From the NCBI GenBank assembly GCA_022777285.1, contig JALFGN010000058.1:1-64000 (forward strand): a stretch of 64,000 bases of DNA. The letters are read 5' to 3'. The position numbers and the translations under genes are program-made. Numbering within the stretch: position 1 is the first letter of the stretch; each line of letters starts with the position of its first letter. Positions 19,529 through 30,148 of this stretch are shown one piece after another. Origin of the DNA: Blautia sp. Its GTDB lineage: Bacteria > Bacillota > Clostridia > Lachnospirales > Lachnospiraceae. The notes under the pieces are model-generated. The model was not told the DNA's origin. It ran no database searches and saw nothing but the letters and a program-made list of their open reading frames with translations.

Positions 19529-21895
19529 ATGTTTCAGGTAGTAAAACGTGACGGGGAAATTGCAGATTTTAAACTGGATAAGATTACCCATGCGATAGAG
19601 AAAGCATTTATTGCAACAGAGAAACAGTTCAGTGAGGATATGATGGGAATGTTAGCCCTTCGTGTTACTTCTGATTTTCAACAGAAAATCGCAGAAGGAA
19701 AAATTTCTGTTGAAGATATACAGGATAGTGTGGAGAATGTTCTGATTCAGACCGGTTATGCAGATGTGGCAAAGGCATATATTCTATACAGAAAGCAAAG
19801 AGAAAAAATCCGGAATATGAAAGCTACGATTCTGGATTATAAAGAAATCGTAAACAGTTATGTAAAAGTCGAGGACTGGAGAGTAAAGGAAAATTCTACA
19901 GTTACGTATTCGGTAGGGGGGCTGATCCTGAGCAATTCCGGTGCAGTAACAGCCAATTACTGGCTTTCTGAAATTTATGACAATGAGATTGCAGAAGCCC
20001 ATAGAAATGCAGATATTCATATTCATGATCTCTCTATGTTGACCGGATATTGTGCAGGATGGTCGTTAAAGCAGCTGATTCAGGAAGGACTTGGAGGAAT
20101 TGAAGGAAAGATTACATCTGCGCCTGCCAGACATTTGAGCGTACTTTGTAATCAGATGGTGAACTTCCTGGGTATCATGCAGAATGAATGGGCAGGGGCA
20201 CAGGCTTTTTCTTCTTTTGATACGTATCTGGCGCCTTTTGTAAAGGCAGATCATTTAAGTTATCCGGAAGTGAAAAAGTGTATCGAATCTTTTGTCTATG
20301 GAGTCAATACACCAAGTCGTTGGGGAACGCAGGCACCGTTTTCCAATATTACATTGGACTGGACGGTACCGGGAGATCTGGCAGAACTGCCGGCAATTGT
20401 AGGCGGCAAGGAAATGCCCTTTAAATACAAAGACTGCAAAAAAGAGATGGATATGGTCAATAAGGCTTTTGTTGAGACGATGATCGAGGGAGATGCCAAT
20501 GGAAGAGGTTTTCAGTATCCGATTCCTACGTACTCCATTACCAGAGATTTTGACTGGTCTGATACAGAAAACAACCGTCTGCTTTTTGAAATGACATCCA
20601 AATACGGTACCCCTTATTTTTCTAATTATATTAACAGTGATATGGAACCAAGTGATGTGAGAAGTATGTGCTGTCGTCTTCGTCTGGATCTGCGTGAACT
20701 GAGAAAGAAAACAGGTGGATTTTTCGGCTCCGGAGAAAGTACCGGGTCCGTAGGCGTCGTAACCATTAATATGCCGCGAATTGCTTATCTGGCAAAAGAT
20801 GAAAAAGACTTTTTCAAACGTCTGGATCATATGATGGATATTGCAGCCCGTTCTCTGAAAATTAAGAGAGATGTGATTTCAAAATTGCTGGATGAGGGCC
20901 TTTATCCTTATACAAAACGGTATCTTGGAAGTTTTGATAATCATTTTTCCACCATTGGTCTTGTAGGAATGAATGAAGCCGGATTAAATGCTTCCTGGCT
21001 CAGATGCGATATGAGTGATGTACGTACACAGGAATTTACGAAAAAGGTACTGAATCACATGAGAGAGCGACTGGTCGTATATCAGGAAGAATATGGAGAT
21101 CTGTATAATCTGGAAGCAACACCGGCAGAGTCTACTGCCTATCGTCTGGCAAAACATGACAGAGAGCGCTGGCCAGATATCCGTACAGCAGGAAAGGAAG
21201 GCGATACTCCTTATTATACGAACAGTTCGCATCTTCCTGTGGAATATACAGCAGATATTTTTGATGCACTGGATATACAGGATGAACTGCAGACGTTGTA
21301 TACTTCCGGAACGGTATTCCATGCATTTCTTGGAGAAAAACTGCCGGACTGGAAGGCAGCAGCATCTCTGGTGCGAAAAATTGCAGAGAATTACAGACTG
21401 CCATATTATACCCTGTCTCCTACTTATTCTGTATGCAAAGAGCATGGCTATATTGCAGGAGAACAGTTTACCTGTCCTGTGTGTGGAAAGAAAGCAGAAG
21501 TATACAGCCGTATTACCGGTTATTATCGTCCGGTTCAGAACTGGAACGATGGAAAAAGTCAGGAATATAAGAATCGTACAGTATATGATATTGGGCATTC
21601 TGCATACAAAAATAAACAAATTGTGACAAAGACACAGAAAACGGAAAAAATGCCGGAACAGACAGCAGGAGAGGACTCTGCAAAATATCTGTTTACTACA
21701 GCAACCTGTCCCAATTGTAAAATTGCGAAGAAGATGCTGGAAGGGGAAGACTATCAGGTGATTGATGCGGACAAGAACCCGGAAATGGTACGAAAATTCG
21801 GAATTATGCAGGCCCCTACACTGGTTGTGATAGATGGAAGTGAAACCCATAAATATGTAAATGCATCCAATATTCAGAGATATCTGGAGCGTTAA
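19529..21895 (+). CDS. nrdD: Anaerobic (class III) ribonucleoside-triphosphate reductase with C-terminal glutaredoxin/NrdH-like domain
   Basis: FQVVKRDGEIADF ATP-cone; CPVCGKKAEVYSRITGYYRPVQNWNDGK glycyl-radical region; C-term YLFTTATCPNCKIAKKML redoxin. Confidence 0.93.
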   Translation: MFQVVKRDGEIADFKLDKITHAIEKAFIATEKQFSEDMMGMLALRVTSDFQQKIAEGKISVEDIQDSVENVLIQTGYADVAKAYILYRKQREKIRNMKATILDYKEIVNSYVKVEDWRVKENSTVTYSVGGLILSNSGAVTANYWLSEIYDNEIAEAHRNADIHIHDLSMLTGYCAGWSLKQLIQEGLGGIEGKITSAPARHLSVLCNQMVNFLGIMQNEWAGAQAFSSFDTYLAPFVKADHLSYPEVKKCIESFVYGVNTPSRWGTQAPFSNITLDWTVPGDLAELPAIVGGKEMPFKYKDCKKEMDMVNKAFVETMIEGDANGRGFQYPIPTYSITRDFDWSDTENNRLLFEMTSKYGTPYFSNYINSDMEPSDVRSMCCRLRLDLRELRKKTGGFFGSGESTGSVGVVTINMPRIAYLAKDEKDFFKRLDHMMDIAARSLKIKRDVISKLLDEGLYPYTKRYLGSFDNHFSTIGLVGMNEAGLNASWLRCDMSDVRTQEFTKKVLNHMRERLVVYQEEYGDLYNLEATPAESTAYRLAKHDRERWPDIRTAGKEGDTPYYTNSSHLPVEYTADIFDALDIQDELQTLYTSGTVFHAFLGEKLPDWKAAASLVRKIAENYRLPYYTLSPTYSVCKEHGYIAGEQFTCPVCGKKAEVYSRITGYYRPVQNWNDGKSQEYKNRTVYDIGHSAYKNKQIVTKTQKTEKMPEQTAGEDSAKYLFTTATCPNCKIAKKMLEGEDYQVIDADKNPEMVRKFGIMQAPTLVVIDGSETHKYVNASNIQRYLER

Positions 21896-21910
21896 GATGT
21901 GATCAGACAA

Positions 21911-21947
21911 AGAGTATGACTGTGGAATATGGTCGTACTCTTTTTTT
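21911..21947 (+). terminator. Rho-independent terminator after nrdD
   Basis: AGAGTATGAC/GTCGTACTCT followed by T7. Confidence 0.8.
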
Positions 21948-21954
21948 ATTTATA

Positions 21955-21988
21955 AGAAAAAACTGTCCGGGATTTTGTCCCGGACAGT
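21955..21988 (-). terminator. Rho-independent terminator after argG
   Basis: ACTGTCCGGGA/TCCCGGACAGT with T-run on the minus strand. Confidence 0.85.
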
Positions 21989-21996
21989 CACAAACA

Positions 21997-23220
21997 TTAA
22001 TTTTCTTTTTTACATTCAGCCATTTTCATCGCGCGAACTTTCAGCGGCAGACCAAAAAGTGTGATGAATCCGTCTGCATCGTGGTGGTCATACAGATCAC
22101 CGGTAGTAAAGGAAGCCAGAGATTCGTTATACAGGCTGTATGGAGAAGTGGTACAGGCTTTGATGATGTTGCCTTTGTATAACTTGAATTTTACTTCGCC
22201 CGTTACATATTCCTGTGTAGAGGTTACAAATGCCTGAATTGCTTCGCGAAGCGGTGTGAACCATTTTCCTTCGTATACAATCTGAGCAAACTGGCTGCCC
22301 AGTTTTTTCTTTGTTTCCATAGTTTCACGATCCAGAATCAGTTCTTCCAGCTGTTCATGAGCTGACATTAAGATAGTTCCGCCAGGAGTTTCATAAACAC
22401 CACGGGATTTCATACCAACTACACGGTTTTCTACAATATCAATGATACCAATTCCATGTTTGCCGCCAAGTGTATTTAACTCTTTGATGATATCAGAAAC
22501 TTTCATGGATTTTCCATTCAGACTGACCGGAACACCTTTTTCGAAAGTCATAGTTACATATTCTGCTTCATCCGGTGCTTTTTCCGGTGTTACACCAAGA
22601 ACCAGCATGTTGTCATAGTTTGGTTCAAGGGATGGATCTTCCAGTTCCAGTCCTTCATGGCTGATATGCCATAAGTTACGGTCACGGCTGTAGCTGTGGC
22701 TTGCATCGAATGGGAGATCAATACCGTGTGCTTTACAGAATTCAATTTCATCTTCGCGGGACTGCATGGTCCATACATCTGTCATACGCCATGGAGCAAT
22801 GATTTTTAAGTCTGGAGCCAGTGCTTTGATACCAAGTTCAAAACGGATCTGATCATTTCCTTTTCCGGTAGCACCATGGCAGATTGCAGAAGCGCCTTCT
22901 TTTCTTGCAATTTCCACCAGTTTCTTTGCGATTACAGGACGAGCCATAGAAGTTCCAAGGAGATATTTATGTTCATATACAGCGCCTGCCTGTACACATG
23001 GCATAATGTATTCATCGCAAAATTCATCGATGATATCTTCGATATATAATTTGGAAGCTCCGGACATTTTGGCACGTTTTTCCAGTCCGTCCAGTTCATT
23101 TCCCTGTCCGCAGTTTACGCAGCAGCAAATAACTTCATAATCAAAATTTTCTTTTAACCAGGGAATTAATGCGGTGGTATCCAGTCCGCCTGAATATGCT
23201 AAAACTACTTTTTCTTTCAT
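21997..23220 (-). CDS. argG: Argininosuccinate synthase
   Basis: MKEKVVLAYSGGLDTTALIPWLKENFDYEVICCCVNCGQG. Confidence 0.97.
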   Translation of the reverse strand: MKEKVVLAYSGGLDTTALIPWLKENFDYEVICCCVNCGQGNELDGLEKRAKMSGASKLYIEDIIDEFCDEYIMPCVQAGAVYEHKYLLGTSMARPVIAKKLVEIARKEGASAICHGATGKGNDQIRFELGIKALAPDLKIIAPWRMTDVWTMQSREDEIEFCKAHGIDLPFDASHSYSRDRNLWHISHEGLELEDPSLEPNYDNMLVLGVTPEKAPDEAEYVTMTFEKGVPVSLNGKSMKVSDIIKELNTLGGKHGIGIIDIVENRVVGMKSRGVYETPGGTILMSAHEQLEELILDRETMETKKKLGSQFAQIVYEGKWFTPLREAIQAFVTSTQEYVTGEVKFKLYKGNIIKACTTSPYSLYNESLASFTTGDLYDHHDADGFITLFGLPLKVRAMKMAECKKEN

Positions 23221-23351
23221 AATAAAGTTCCTCCTGTGATTTCTATTTGTATATTTTTTATCAGTTTTAAGATTTGTAACATGGTTACTATACAACATTT
23301 GTTATAATTATGCAATAGGAAAATAAAAAAAGGGAAAAATAAAAAATAATA

Positions 23352-23410
23352 CTTGAATATTATGCATAAAAGATGTATTATTATGCAATCGGAATGAATA
23401 TTCTTTATGT
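23352..23410. promoter_or_regulatory. Putative ArgR operators in argG/argC divergent region
   Basis: ARG-box-like CTTGAATATTATGCATAA (23352-23369) and AATGAATATTCTTTATGT (23393-23410). Confidence 0.45.
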
Positions 23411-23504
23411 AATATTTCCAGAAATATGAAAATCGTCTTTACGGAAACCAAGAACTGCGGTATGATAAATAGCGAAAATGAACGGAAAGAAAGGTTGTTG
23501 AAAA

Positions 23505-24545
23505 ATGATAAAAGCAGGAATTATAGGAGCTACCGGTTATGCAGGAGGCGAACTGGTACGATTACTTTTTAATCATAAGGATGTAGAAATCAAATGGTAT
23601 GGCTCAAGAAGCTATATTGATAAGAAATATTATGAAGTATACCAGAATATGTTTCAGTTGGTAGATGCCAAATGCATGGATGATAATATGGAAGAACTGG
23701 CAAATCAGGTAGATGTGATTTTTACTGCAACCCCACAGGGATTGTGTGCATCTTTGATTAATGAAGAAATTCTTTCAAAAGCAAAGGTGATCGATCTGAG
23801 TGCGGATTTCCGTCTGAAGGACGTGAAAGTATATGAGGAATGGTATAAAATAGAACACAAAGCACCTCAGTACATTGAAGAGGCTGTCTATGGGCTTTGT
23901 GAAATTAACAGAGAAGATGTGAAGAAAGCACGTCTGGTAGCAAACCCGGGCTGTTATACTACCTGCAGTATTCTCACTTGCTATCCGCTGGTAAAGGAAG
24001 GGCTGATTGATCCGTCTACTTTGATTATTGATGCAAAATCCGGTACTTCCGGAGCAGGAAGAGGAGCAAAAATCGATAATCTTTTCTGCGAAGTAAATGA
24101 AAATATGAAAGCGTATGGGGTTGCTACGCATCGTCATACACCGGAAATCGAAGAACAGCTTGGTTATGCAGCAGGAAAATCTTTTTGCCTGAATTTTACA
24201 CCGCATCTGGTTCCTATGAACAGAGGAATTCTGGCAACTGCCTATGCATCACTTACAAAAGAGGTAGATTATGACACCGTAAAGGCAATTTATGATAAAT
24301 ATTACAAAGACGAGTATTTTGTTCGTGTTCTGGATAAAGATGTATGTCCTCAGACAAAATGGGTAGAAGGCAGCAACTTTGTAGATGTGAATTTTAAGAT
24401 TGATAAAAGAACCAATCGGATTATTATGATGGGAGCCATTGATAATCTGGTGAAAGGTGCAGCCGGTCAGGCAGTACAGAATATGAATCTTATGTTTGGA
24501 CTGAAAGAGACAGAGGGACTGGAACTTGTTCCGATGTTCCCATAA
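23505..24545 (+). CDS. argC: N-acetyl-gamma-glutamyl-phosphate reductase
   Basis: MIKAGIIGATGYAGGELVRLL; VANPGCYTTCSIL. Confidence 0.97.
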   Translation: MIKAGIIGATGYAGGELVRLLFNHKDVEIKWYGSRSYIDKKYYEVYQNMFQLVDAKCMDDNMEELANQVDVIFTATPQGLCASLINEEILSKAKVIDLSADFRLKDVKVYEEWYKIEHKAPQYIEEAVYGLCEINREDVKKARLVANPGCYTTCSILTCYPLVKEGLIDPSTLIIDAKSGTSGAGRGAKIDNLFCEVNENMKAYGVATHRHTPEIEEQLGYAAGKSFCLNFTPHLVPMNRGILATAYASLTKEVDYDTVKAIYDKYYKDEYFVRVLDKDVCPQTKWVEGSNFVDVNFKIDKRTNRIIMMGAIDNLVKGAAGQAVQNMNLMFGLKETEGLELVPMFP

Positions 24546-24571
24546 ACGAAATAGAAGCGGAGGATAAGAAA

Positions 24572-25795
24572 ATGAAAGTAATAAAAGGCGGCGTAACAGC
24601 TGCAAACGGATTTCAGGCAGCTGGTCTGTCAGCAGGAATAAAAAAAGGCAACACAAAAGATATGGCAATGATTTATAGTATTGTACCTTGTAAAGCAGCC
24701 GGAACCTTCACTACAAATGTAGTAAAAGCAGCACCTGTGAAATGGGATAAAGAAGTTGTGTATCATTCATCGGCAGCCCAGGCGGTAATCTGTAACAGTG
24801 GTATTGCCAATGCGTGTACAGGGGAAGAGGGATTCGGATATTGCAAAAAGACAGCTGAGATTGCAGCAGAAGTGCTGGGAATTCCGGCAGACTCTGTATT
24901 GGTAGCATCTACCGGTGTGATTGGAAAACAGCTTCCAATGGATAAGATCGAAGCAGGAATCCGCAGTATGGCACCGGTTCTTTCACCGGCAGGAAGTGCC
25001 GGAACGTTGGCAGCAGAAGCCATTATGACAACAGATACAGTGAAAAAAGAGATTGCAGTAGAAGTCGAAATCGGAGGCAAGAAAGTTACCCTGGGAGGGA
25101 TGTGTAAAGGTTCCGGTATGATTCATCCAAATATGTGTACAATGCTGGGATTTATCACGACGGATGTGGAAATCAGCAAGGAACTTCTCCAGGAAGCGCT
25201 CAGTGAAAGTGTCAATGATACTTTTAACATGGTATCGGTAGACGGAGATACATCCACCAATGATACGGTGCTTCTTCTGGCCAATGGGCTGGCAGGAAAT
25301 CCTGTGATTCGTGAAAAAGACGGAGATTATGAGAAATTTGCGGAAGCATTGAATTATGTAAATACCTGGCTGGCAAAACAGATTGCAGCAGACGGAGAAG
25401 GCGCCACCGCTTTATTTGAAGTAAAAGTAATTGGTGCGGAAAGGAAAGAACAAGCAGTAACTTTGAGCAAATCCATTATTACTTCCAATCTGACAAAAGC
25501 TGCTATTTTCGGTCATGATGCAAATTGGGGAAGAATTCTCTGTGCAATGGGCTATTCTGGTGCACAGTTTGATCCGGAAAAAGTAGATCTGTATTTTGAA
25601 AGTGCAGCAGGTAAATTAAAAATCATTGAAGATGGTGTGGCAACTGATTACAGTGAAGAGGAAGCTACAAAGATTCTTTCTGAGAAAGCAGTAACTGCTA
25701 TTGCAGATATAAAGATGGGAGAAGCTTCAGCAACTGCATGGGGTTGTGATCTTACTTATGATTACATAAAAATTAATGCAGATTATCGTTCATAA
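24572..25795 (+). CDS. argJ: Bifunctional ornithine acetyltransferase/N-acetylglutamate synthase
   Basis: [22 protein letters not shown] autocleavage-site context. Confidence 0.97.
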   Translation: MKVIKGGVTAANGFQAAGLSAGIKKGNTKDMAMIYSIVPCKAAGTFTTNVVKAAPVKWDKEVVYHSSAAQAVICNSGIANACTGEEGFGYCKKTAEIAAEVLGIPADSVLVASTGVIGKQLPMDKIEAGIRSMAPVLSPAGSAGTLAAEAIMTTDTVKKEIAVEVEIGGKKVTLGGMCKGSGMIHPNMCTMLGFITTDVEISKELLQEALSESVNDTFNMVSVDGDTSTNDTVLLLANGLAGNPVIREKDGDYEKFAEALNYVNTWLAKQIAADGEGATALFEVKVIGAERKEQAVTLSKSIITSNLTKAAIFGHDANWGRILCAMGYSGAQFDPEKVDLYFESAAGKLKIIEDGVATDYSEEEATKILSEKAVTAIADIKMGEASATAWGCDLTYDYIKINADYRS

Positions 25796-25821
25796 AAAAC
25801 AGAAAAAGAGGAGATAGAAAA

Positions 25822-26721
25822 ATGGTAAATCAGAAATATCTGGAAAAGGCAGAGGTGCTGATTGAAGCCCTTCCTTATATACAGCGGTTTAACCGGAAAG
25901 TCATAGTAGTGAAATATGGCGGAAGTGCGATGGTAGATGAAAAACTCAAAAGAGATGTGATCAAAGACGTGGTACTTCTGAAACTGGTAGGATTTAAACC
26001 GATTATTGTTCATGGCGGCGGCAAGGAAATCAGCCGCTGGGTAGGAAAAGTCGGAAAAGAAGCACAATTCGTAAATGGTCTGCGTGTGACAGATGCAGAA
26101 ACCATGGAAATTGCAGAAATGGTTCTTGGAAAAGTAAACAAAGAATTGGTTACACTGGTACAGTCTCTTGGAGTAAAAGCAGTTGGAATCAGCGGAAAAG
26201 ACGGAGGTCTTCTCAATGTGGATAAAAAACTTTCCAAAGGACAGGATATCGGATATGTAGGAAATATTAAAAAAGTAAATCCCAAAATTCTTTATGATCT
26301 TCTGGAAAAAGATTTTCTTCCGATCGTATGTCCGGTTGGACTGGGGGAAGATTTTTCCACTTATAATATTAATGCAGATGATGCAGCCTGTGCGATTGCC
26401 TGTGCTATGAAGGCAGAAAAACTTGCTTTCCTTACAGACATTGAAGGGGTTTATAAAGATCCGAAAGACCCGAATAGTCTGATCTCTGAATTATTTGTAG
26501 AAGATGCCAAAGCACTGATTGAAAACGGAAATGTAGGAGGCGGAATGATTCCGAAACTGCAGAACTGTATCGGTGCCATTGAAGAAGGGGTAAACCGGGT
26601 ACATATCCTGGATGGCAGAATTCCGCATTGTCTCCTTTTGGAAATCTTTACCAATAAAGGAATCGGAACTGCAATCTTACGGGAAGGAGAAGGAAAGTAT
26701 TATGACGAAAATGAACACTGA
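25822..26721 (+). CDS. argB: Acetylglutamate kinase
   Basis: VVKYGGSAM.., [25 protein letters not shown]. Confidence 0.97.
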   Translation: MVNQKYLEKAEVLIEALPYIQRFNRKVIVVKYGGSAMVDEKLKRDVIKDVVLLKLVGFKPIIVHGGGKEISRWVGKVGKEAQFVNGLRVTDAETMEIAEMVLGKVNKELVTLVQSLGVKAVGISGKDGGLLNVDKKLSKGQDIGYVGNIKKVNPKILYDLLEKDFLPIVCPVGLGEDFSTYNINADDAACAIACAMKAEKLAFLTDIEGVYKDPKDPNSLISELFVEDAKALIENGNVGGGMIPKLQNCIGAIEEGVNRVHILDGRIPHCLLLEIFTNKGIGTAILREGEGKYYDENEH

Positions 26722-27898
26722 AACATGTATGGAACAGACAGAACAATATGTGCTTCATACCTATAATCGTTTTCCGGTTGCATTTGAAAAAGGAGAAGGG
26801 GTACATCTGTATGATGTAGAAGGAAAAGAGTATCTGGATTTTGCGGCAGGCATCGCTGTTTTTGCCCTGGGATATCATAACGAAGCATATAATCAGGCAT
26901 TAAAAGATCAGATCGATCAAGTCATTCATACTTCGAATCTGTATTACCACGTACCTCTTGCAGAAGCAGCAAAAAAAGTTGTGGAAGCAACAGGAATGGA
27001 CAAAGTATTTTTTACAAACAGTGGAACAGAAGCGATTGAGGGAGCTATAAAAACAGCCAGAAAATATGCATGGCTGAAAGATGGCTCTACCGATCATGAA
27101 ATCATTGCAATGGAACATTCCTTCCATGGAAGAAGTATGGGAGCGCTGTCAGTAACTGGTACTGCACATTATCAGGAACCATTTAAACCGTTGATCGGTG
27201 GAATTAAATTTGCACAGTTTAATGATCTGGACAGTGTGAAAGCACAGATTACAGAGAAAACATGTGCGATTATTCTGGAAACTGTGCAGGGAGAAGGCGG
27301 TATTTATCCGGCAGATCCGGAATTTCTTCAGGGAATAAGAACGCTTTGTGATGAAAAGGATATTCTTTTGATTCTGGATGAAATCCAGTGTGGAATGGGA
27401 AGAACAGGAAGTATGTTCGCTTATCAGGACTATGGTGTTATGCCGGATATTGTGACCTGCGCAAAAGCTCTTGGATGTGGTGTGCCGGTAGGGGCCTTTG
27501 CGTTGAATAAAAAAACAGCAGAAAATTCTCTGGTTCCGGGAGATCATGGAACAACTTATGGAGGAAATCCTTTTGCATGTGCTGCGGTAAGTAAAGTGTT
27601 TGATCTGTTTAAAGAACAAAAGATTGTAGAACACGTAAAGCAAGTGACGCCGTATTTTGAGCAAAAACTGGATGAACTTGTGGAAAAGTATGACTGCTTT
27701 GAAAGCAGACGTGGAAAAGGTCTCATGCAGGGACTTGTAGTGACAGGAAAAACAGTAGGAGAAATTACTGCAAAAGCGTTGGAAAACGGATTGCTGGTAA
27801 TTTCAGCAGGAAGCAATGTACTGCGCTTTGTACCGCCTCTTGTAATTACAGAAGCAGATATCGATGAAATGGCAGAAAAGCTGGAAAAATCTCTGTAA
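26702..27898 (+). CDS. argD: Acetylornithine aminotransferase
   Basis: [34 protein letters not shown]; start reassigned from 26612. Confidence 0.95.
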   Translation: MTKMNTETCMEQTEQYVLHTYNRFPVAFEKGEGVHLYDVEGKEYLDFAAGIAVFALGYHNEAYNQALKDQIDQVIHTSNLYYHVPLAEAAKKVVEATGMDKVFFTNSGTEAIEGAIKTARKYAWLKDGSTDHEIIAMEHSFHGRSMGALSVTGTAHYQEPFKPLIGGIKFAQFNDLDSVKAQITEKTCAIILETVQGEGGIYPADPEFLQGIRTLCDEKDILLILDEIQCGMGRTGSMFAYQDYGVMPDIVTCAKALGCGVPVGAFALNKKTAENSLVPGDHGTTYGGNPFACAAVSKVFDLFKEQKIVEHVKQVTPYFEQKLDELVEKYDCFESRRGKGLMQGLVVTGKTVGEITAKALENGLLVISAGSNVLRFVPPLVITEADIDEMAEKLEKSL

Positions 27899-27980
27899 AA
27901 TTTATAGCATTGAATAAAAACTTCCTTCTGCGGAAATTCTAAGGAAAAGAAACCTGGAATAGAAGCGGAGGGAATTTTTT

Positions 27981-28415
27981 ATGCTTGGGATTCTGACAGC
28001 ATTATTGTCCGGTGCTCTTATGAGTATTCAGGGCGTTTTTAATACGGATCTGACAAAACAGACCAGCCTGTGGGTGGCAACCGGATGGGTACAGATCACT
28101 GCTTTTTTGGTCTGTGGAGCTGCATGGCTGTTCACGGGGAGGGATAATATCGGGAAATTGCTGCAGGTAGAACACCAATATATCCTGCTTGGAGGGGTGA
28201 TCGGGGCATTTATTACGATTACGGTCATACAGAGTATGGCAGCTCTTGGCCCTGCAAAAGCAGCCATGTTGATCGTGGTTGCACAGCTTGCAGTGGCTTA
28301 TGTAATTGAACTTTTTGGAATGTTCGGAATGGAAAAAGTGCCTTTTGAATGGAAAAAATTGTTGGGAATGCTGATTGCAATTGCGGGAATCGTACTCTTT
28401 AAATGGGAAAAATAA
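27981..28415 (+). CDS. DMT-family transporter (DUF606/YdcZ-like)
   Basis: 144 aa, multiple TM; MLGILTALLSGALMSIQGVFNTDLTKQTSLWVATGWVQ. Confidence 0.75.
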   Translation: MLGILTALLSGALMSIQGVFNTDLTKQTSLWVATGWVQITAFLVCGAAWLFTGRDNIGKLLQVEHQYILLGGVIGAFITITVIQSMAALGPAKAAMLIVVAQLAVAYVIELFGMFGMEKVPFEWKKLLGMLIAIAGIVLFKWEK

Positions 28416-28426
28416 AAACAAAAACA

Positions 28427-28460
28427 CCCATATCTGTATTTGGATGATCACAGATATGGG
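28427..28460 (-). terminator. Rho-independent terminator of the small minus-strand unit at 28530-28796
   Basis: CCCATATCTGT/ACAGATATGGG; T-rich tract on minus strand (GTTTTTGTTTTT). Confidence 0.65.
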
Positions 28461-28529
28461 CGTCTGAAACATGATTTTGTATACTTGCTGGGGATCTTAA
28501 GCGTATTCAGAAATGAAGCTTGTGAAAAA

Positions 28530-28748
28530 TCAGATGTTTTTTACAAGATCAAATTGCAACTTTTCCACGTGCCCCCTTTCGTTATGTATATAGTCTCGCA
28601 TATAGACTCCTTCTTCTTCAATAGTACATGCCTTTACAATTTCTCCTGGAGTGCTTGGATTTCCATTTAACCAGAGGGAAACTCCTTCCATAAGATAAGT
28701 TTCCAGCTCCTGGCCAAGATGTGTAGCCATAGAAAAATTTTCATACAT
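28530..28748 (-). CDS. Small protein of unknown function (possible 3' part of an ORF split by TAA)
   Basis: 72 aa MYENFSMATHLGQELETYLMEGVSLWLNG...; in-frame upstream ATG at 28796 with AGGAGAGGA RBS but TAA at 28755-28757. Confidence 0.45.
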   Translation of the reverse strand: MYENFSMATHLGQELETYLMEGVSLWLNGNPSTPGEIVKACTIEEEGVYMRDYIHNERGHVEKLQFDLVKNI

Positions 28749-29161
28749 CTCGTTTTACGGGACAAATACGAAATTCCTTGATATATGATTATCCATTCCG
28801 AATCAGTCCTCTCCTTTCTTAGATATCCTTATTATGCGAATCCTGGATCAGATGAAAAAAGCCCGCTTTTCCTGCCGGTTATAAATGAAAAAACACGAAA
28901 TGTCATAACAATTTCATATCAGGAATAATCATACAGGTTGATAGCGTTTGTTACCTGTATCTGGCTGAAAAGCCGATTGATTTCAGAAATGAATGAAATG
29001 ATTTGCTTCAGAAATAAGTGAATGAAATGATTAAAAAGCCAGTTCTTTTGCTTTGTGTTCTGCACCTCCCTTCCCAAACCGGAGTTATGCAGAGCCGTTC
29101 TTCATCTATCTATACTATAGCATGCTCTTGTTTGAGATACAAGGAAATTTCACAAGAATCG

Positions 29162-29230
29162 TTCGACAAAGATATGTCGAAGATATGTCGAAGGAAATAC
29201 TTTACATTTTCCTGTTTTATAGTATATAAT
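29162..29230 (+). promoter_or_regulatory. mecA promoter with three Spo0A-box-like sites
   Basis: TTCGACA 29162-29168, TGTCGAA 29175-29181 and 29186-29192; TTTACA-N18-TATAAT 29201-29230. Confidence 0.6.
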
Positions 29231-29332
29231 ATAAACGAGAAACCAGAATCTTTATTTGACTGACAGGGTACAATACCTATATGAAAAGCCAGGATTCTTA
29301 TTCTATTCTTGAAACAGACAGGACGTGATTAT

Positions 29333-30076
29333 ATGAAGATAGAAAAAATTAATGATCATCAGATTCGCTGTACACTTACGAAAGCTGACTTGGAAGATCG
29401 ACAGATACGCCTGAGTGAATTAGCTTATGGTACAGAAAAAGCAAAGAATCTGTTTCGTGATATGATGCAGCAGGCAAACAGTCAGTTCGGATTTGAGGCT
29501 GATAATATTCCGCTTATGATTGAAGCGATACCAGTTTCTGCTGACAGTATTATTCTTATCATAACGAAAGTAGAAGATCCGGAAGAACTGGATACACGGT
29601 TTTCAAAATTTACTCCTTTCAGTGCTTCTGGCAGTGAAGCAGCTTCTGTCCTTCCTCAGATTGAGGGAGCAGATGATATTCTGGATATTTTTCAGAAAAT
29701 TCATGATGCAAGAAGTAAAGCTGCTTCAAAAAAGAAAGATGCGAAGAATGCAGCAGCTTCGGATGAAGCAGAAATGCAGATCCAATTGATTCGTCAATTT
29801 TTGTTCCGGGATCTGGATGCTGTCATTCGGGCAGCAAAAGGATTGAACAATTTCTTTAACGGAAAAAATTCTCTGTATAAAGATTCTGCAGAGGAACTTT
29901 ATGTTCTTGTTCTCCATCAGTCAGACAGTTCTCCGGCTGATTTTAACAAAGTCTGCAATATGCTTTCTGAATATGGAAGCGGGCATGCTTTTTCTCTGGC
30001 TGGAGAAGCATCTCTTCTGGAACATGGAGAATGCATCCTCTCCCAAAATGCATTGCAGCAATTAGCATCCCTGTAA
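29333..30076 (+). CDS. mecA: Adaptor protein MecA
   Basis: MKIEKINDHQIRCTLTKADLEDRQIRLSELAYGTEKAKNLFRDMMQQANSQFGFE. Confidence 0.88.
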   Translation: MKIEKINDHQIRCTLTKADLEDRQIRLSELAYGTEKAKNLFRDMMQQANSQFGFEADNIPLMIEAIPVSADSIILIITKVEDPEELDTRFSKFTPFSASGSEAASVLPQIEGADDILDIFQKIHDARSKAASKKKDAKNAAASDEAEMQIQLIRQFLFRDLDAVIRAAKGLNNFFNGKNSLYKDSAEELYVLVLHQSDSSPADFNKVCNMLSEYGSGHAFSLAGEASLLEHGECILSQNALQQLASL

Positions 30077-30095
30077 ATAAGGATTGGGTTCCAAA

Positions 30096-30145
30096 AAAGG
30101 CGCTGCCATCGGGAAATGATTCCGGATGGCAGCGCCTTTGATAAA
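30096..30145. terminator. Bidirectional Rho-independent terminator between mecA and DUF1858 gene
   Basis: AAAGGCGCTGCCATC/GATGGCAGCGCCTTT. Confidence 0.8.
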
Positions 30146-30148
30146 ATA

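Noticed and set aside
20984-21910. 308-aa minus-strand ORF antisense to nrdD
   Set aside because: Fully antisense to a confident nrdD; Cys/Phe/Ile-rich low-information product typical of the reverse frame of coding sequence
28982-29032. Short repeat pair considered as CRISPR
   Set aside because: Only two imperfect adjacent copies, no spacers or cas genes
29018-29263. 81-aa ORF upstream of mecA
   Set aside because: Covers the 0A-box/promoter region, no recognisable domain or good RBS
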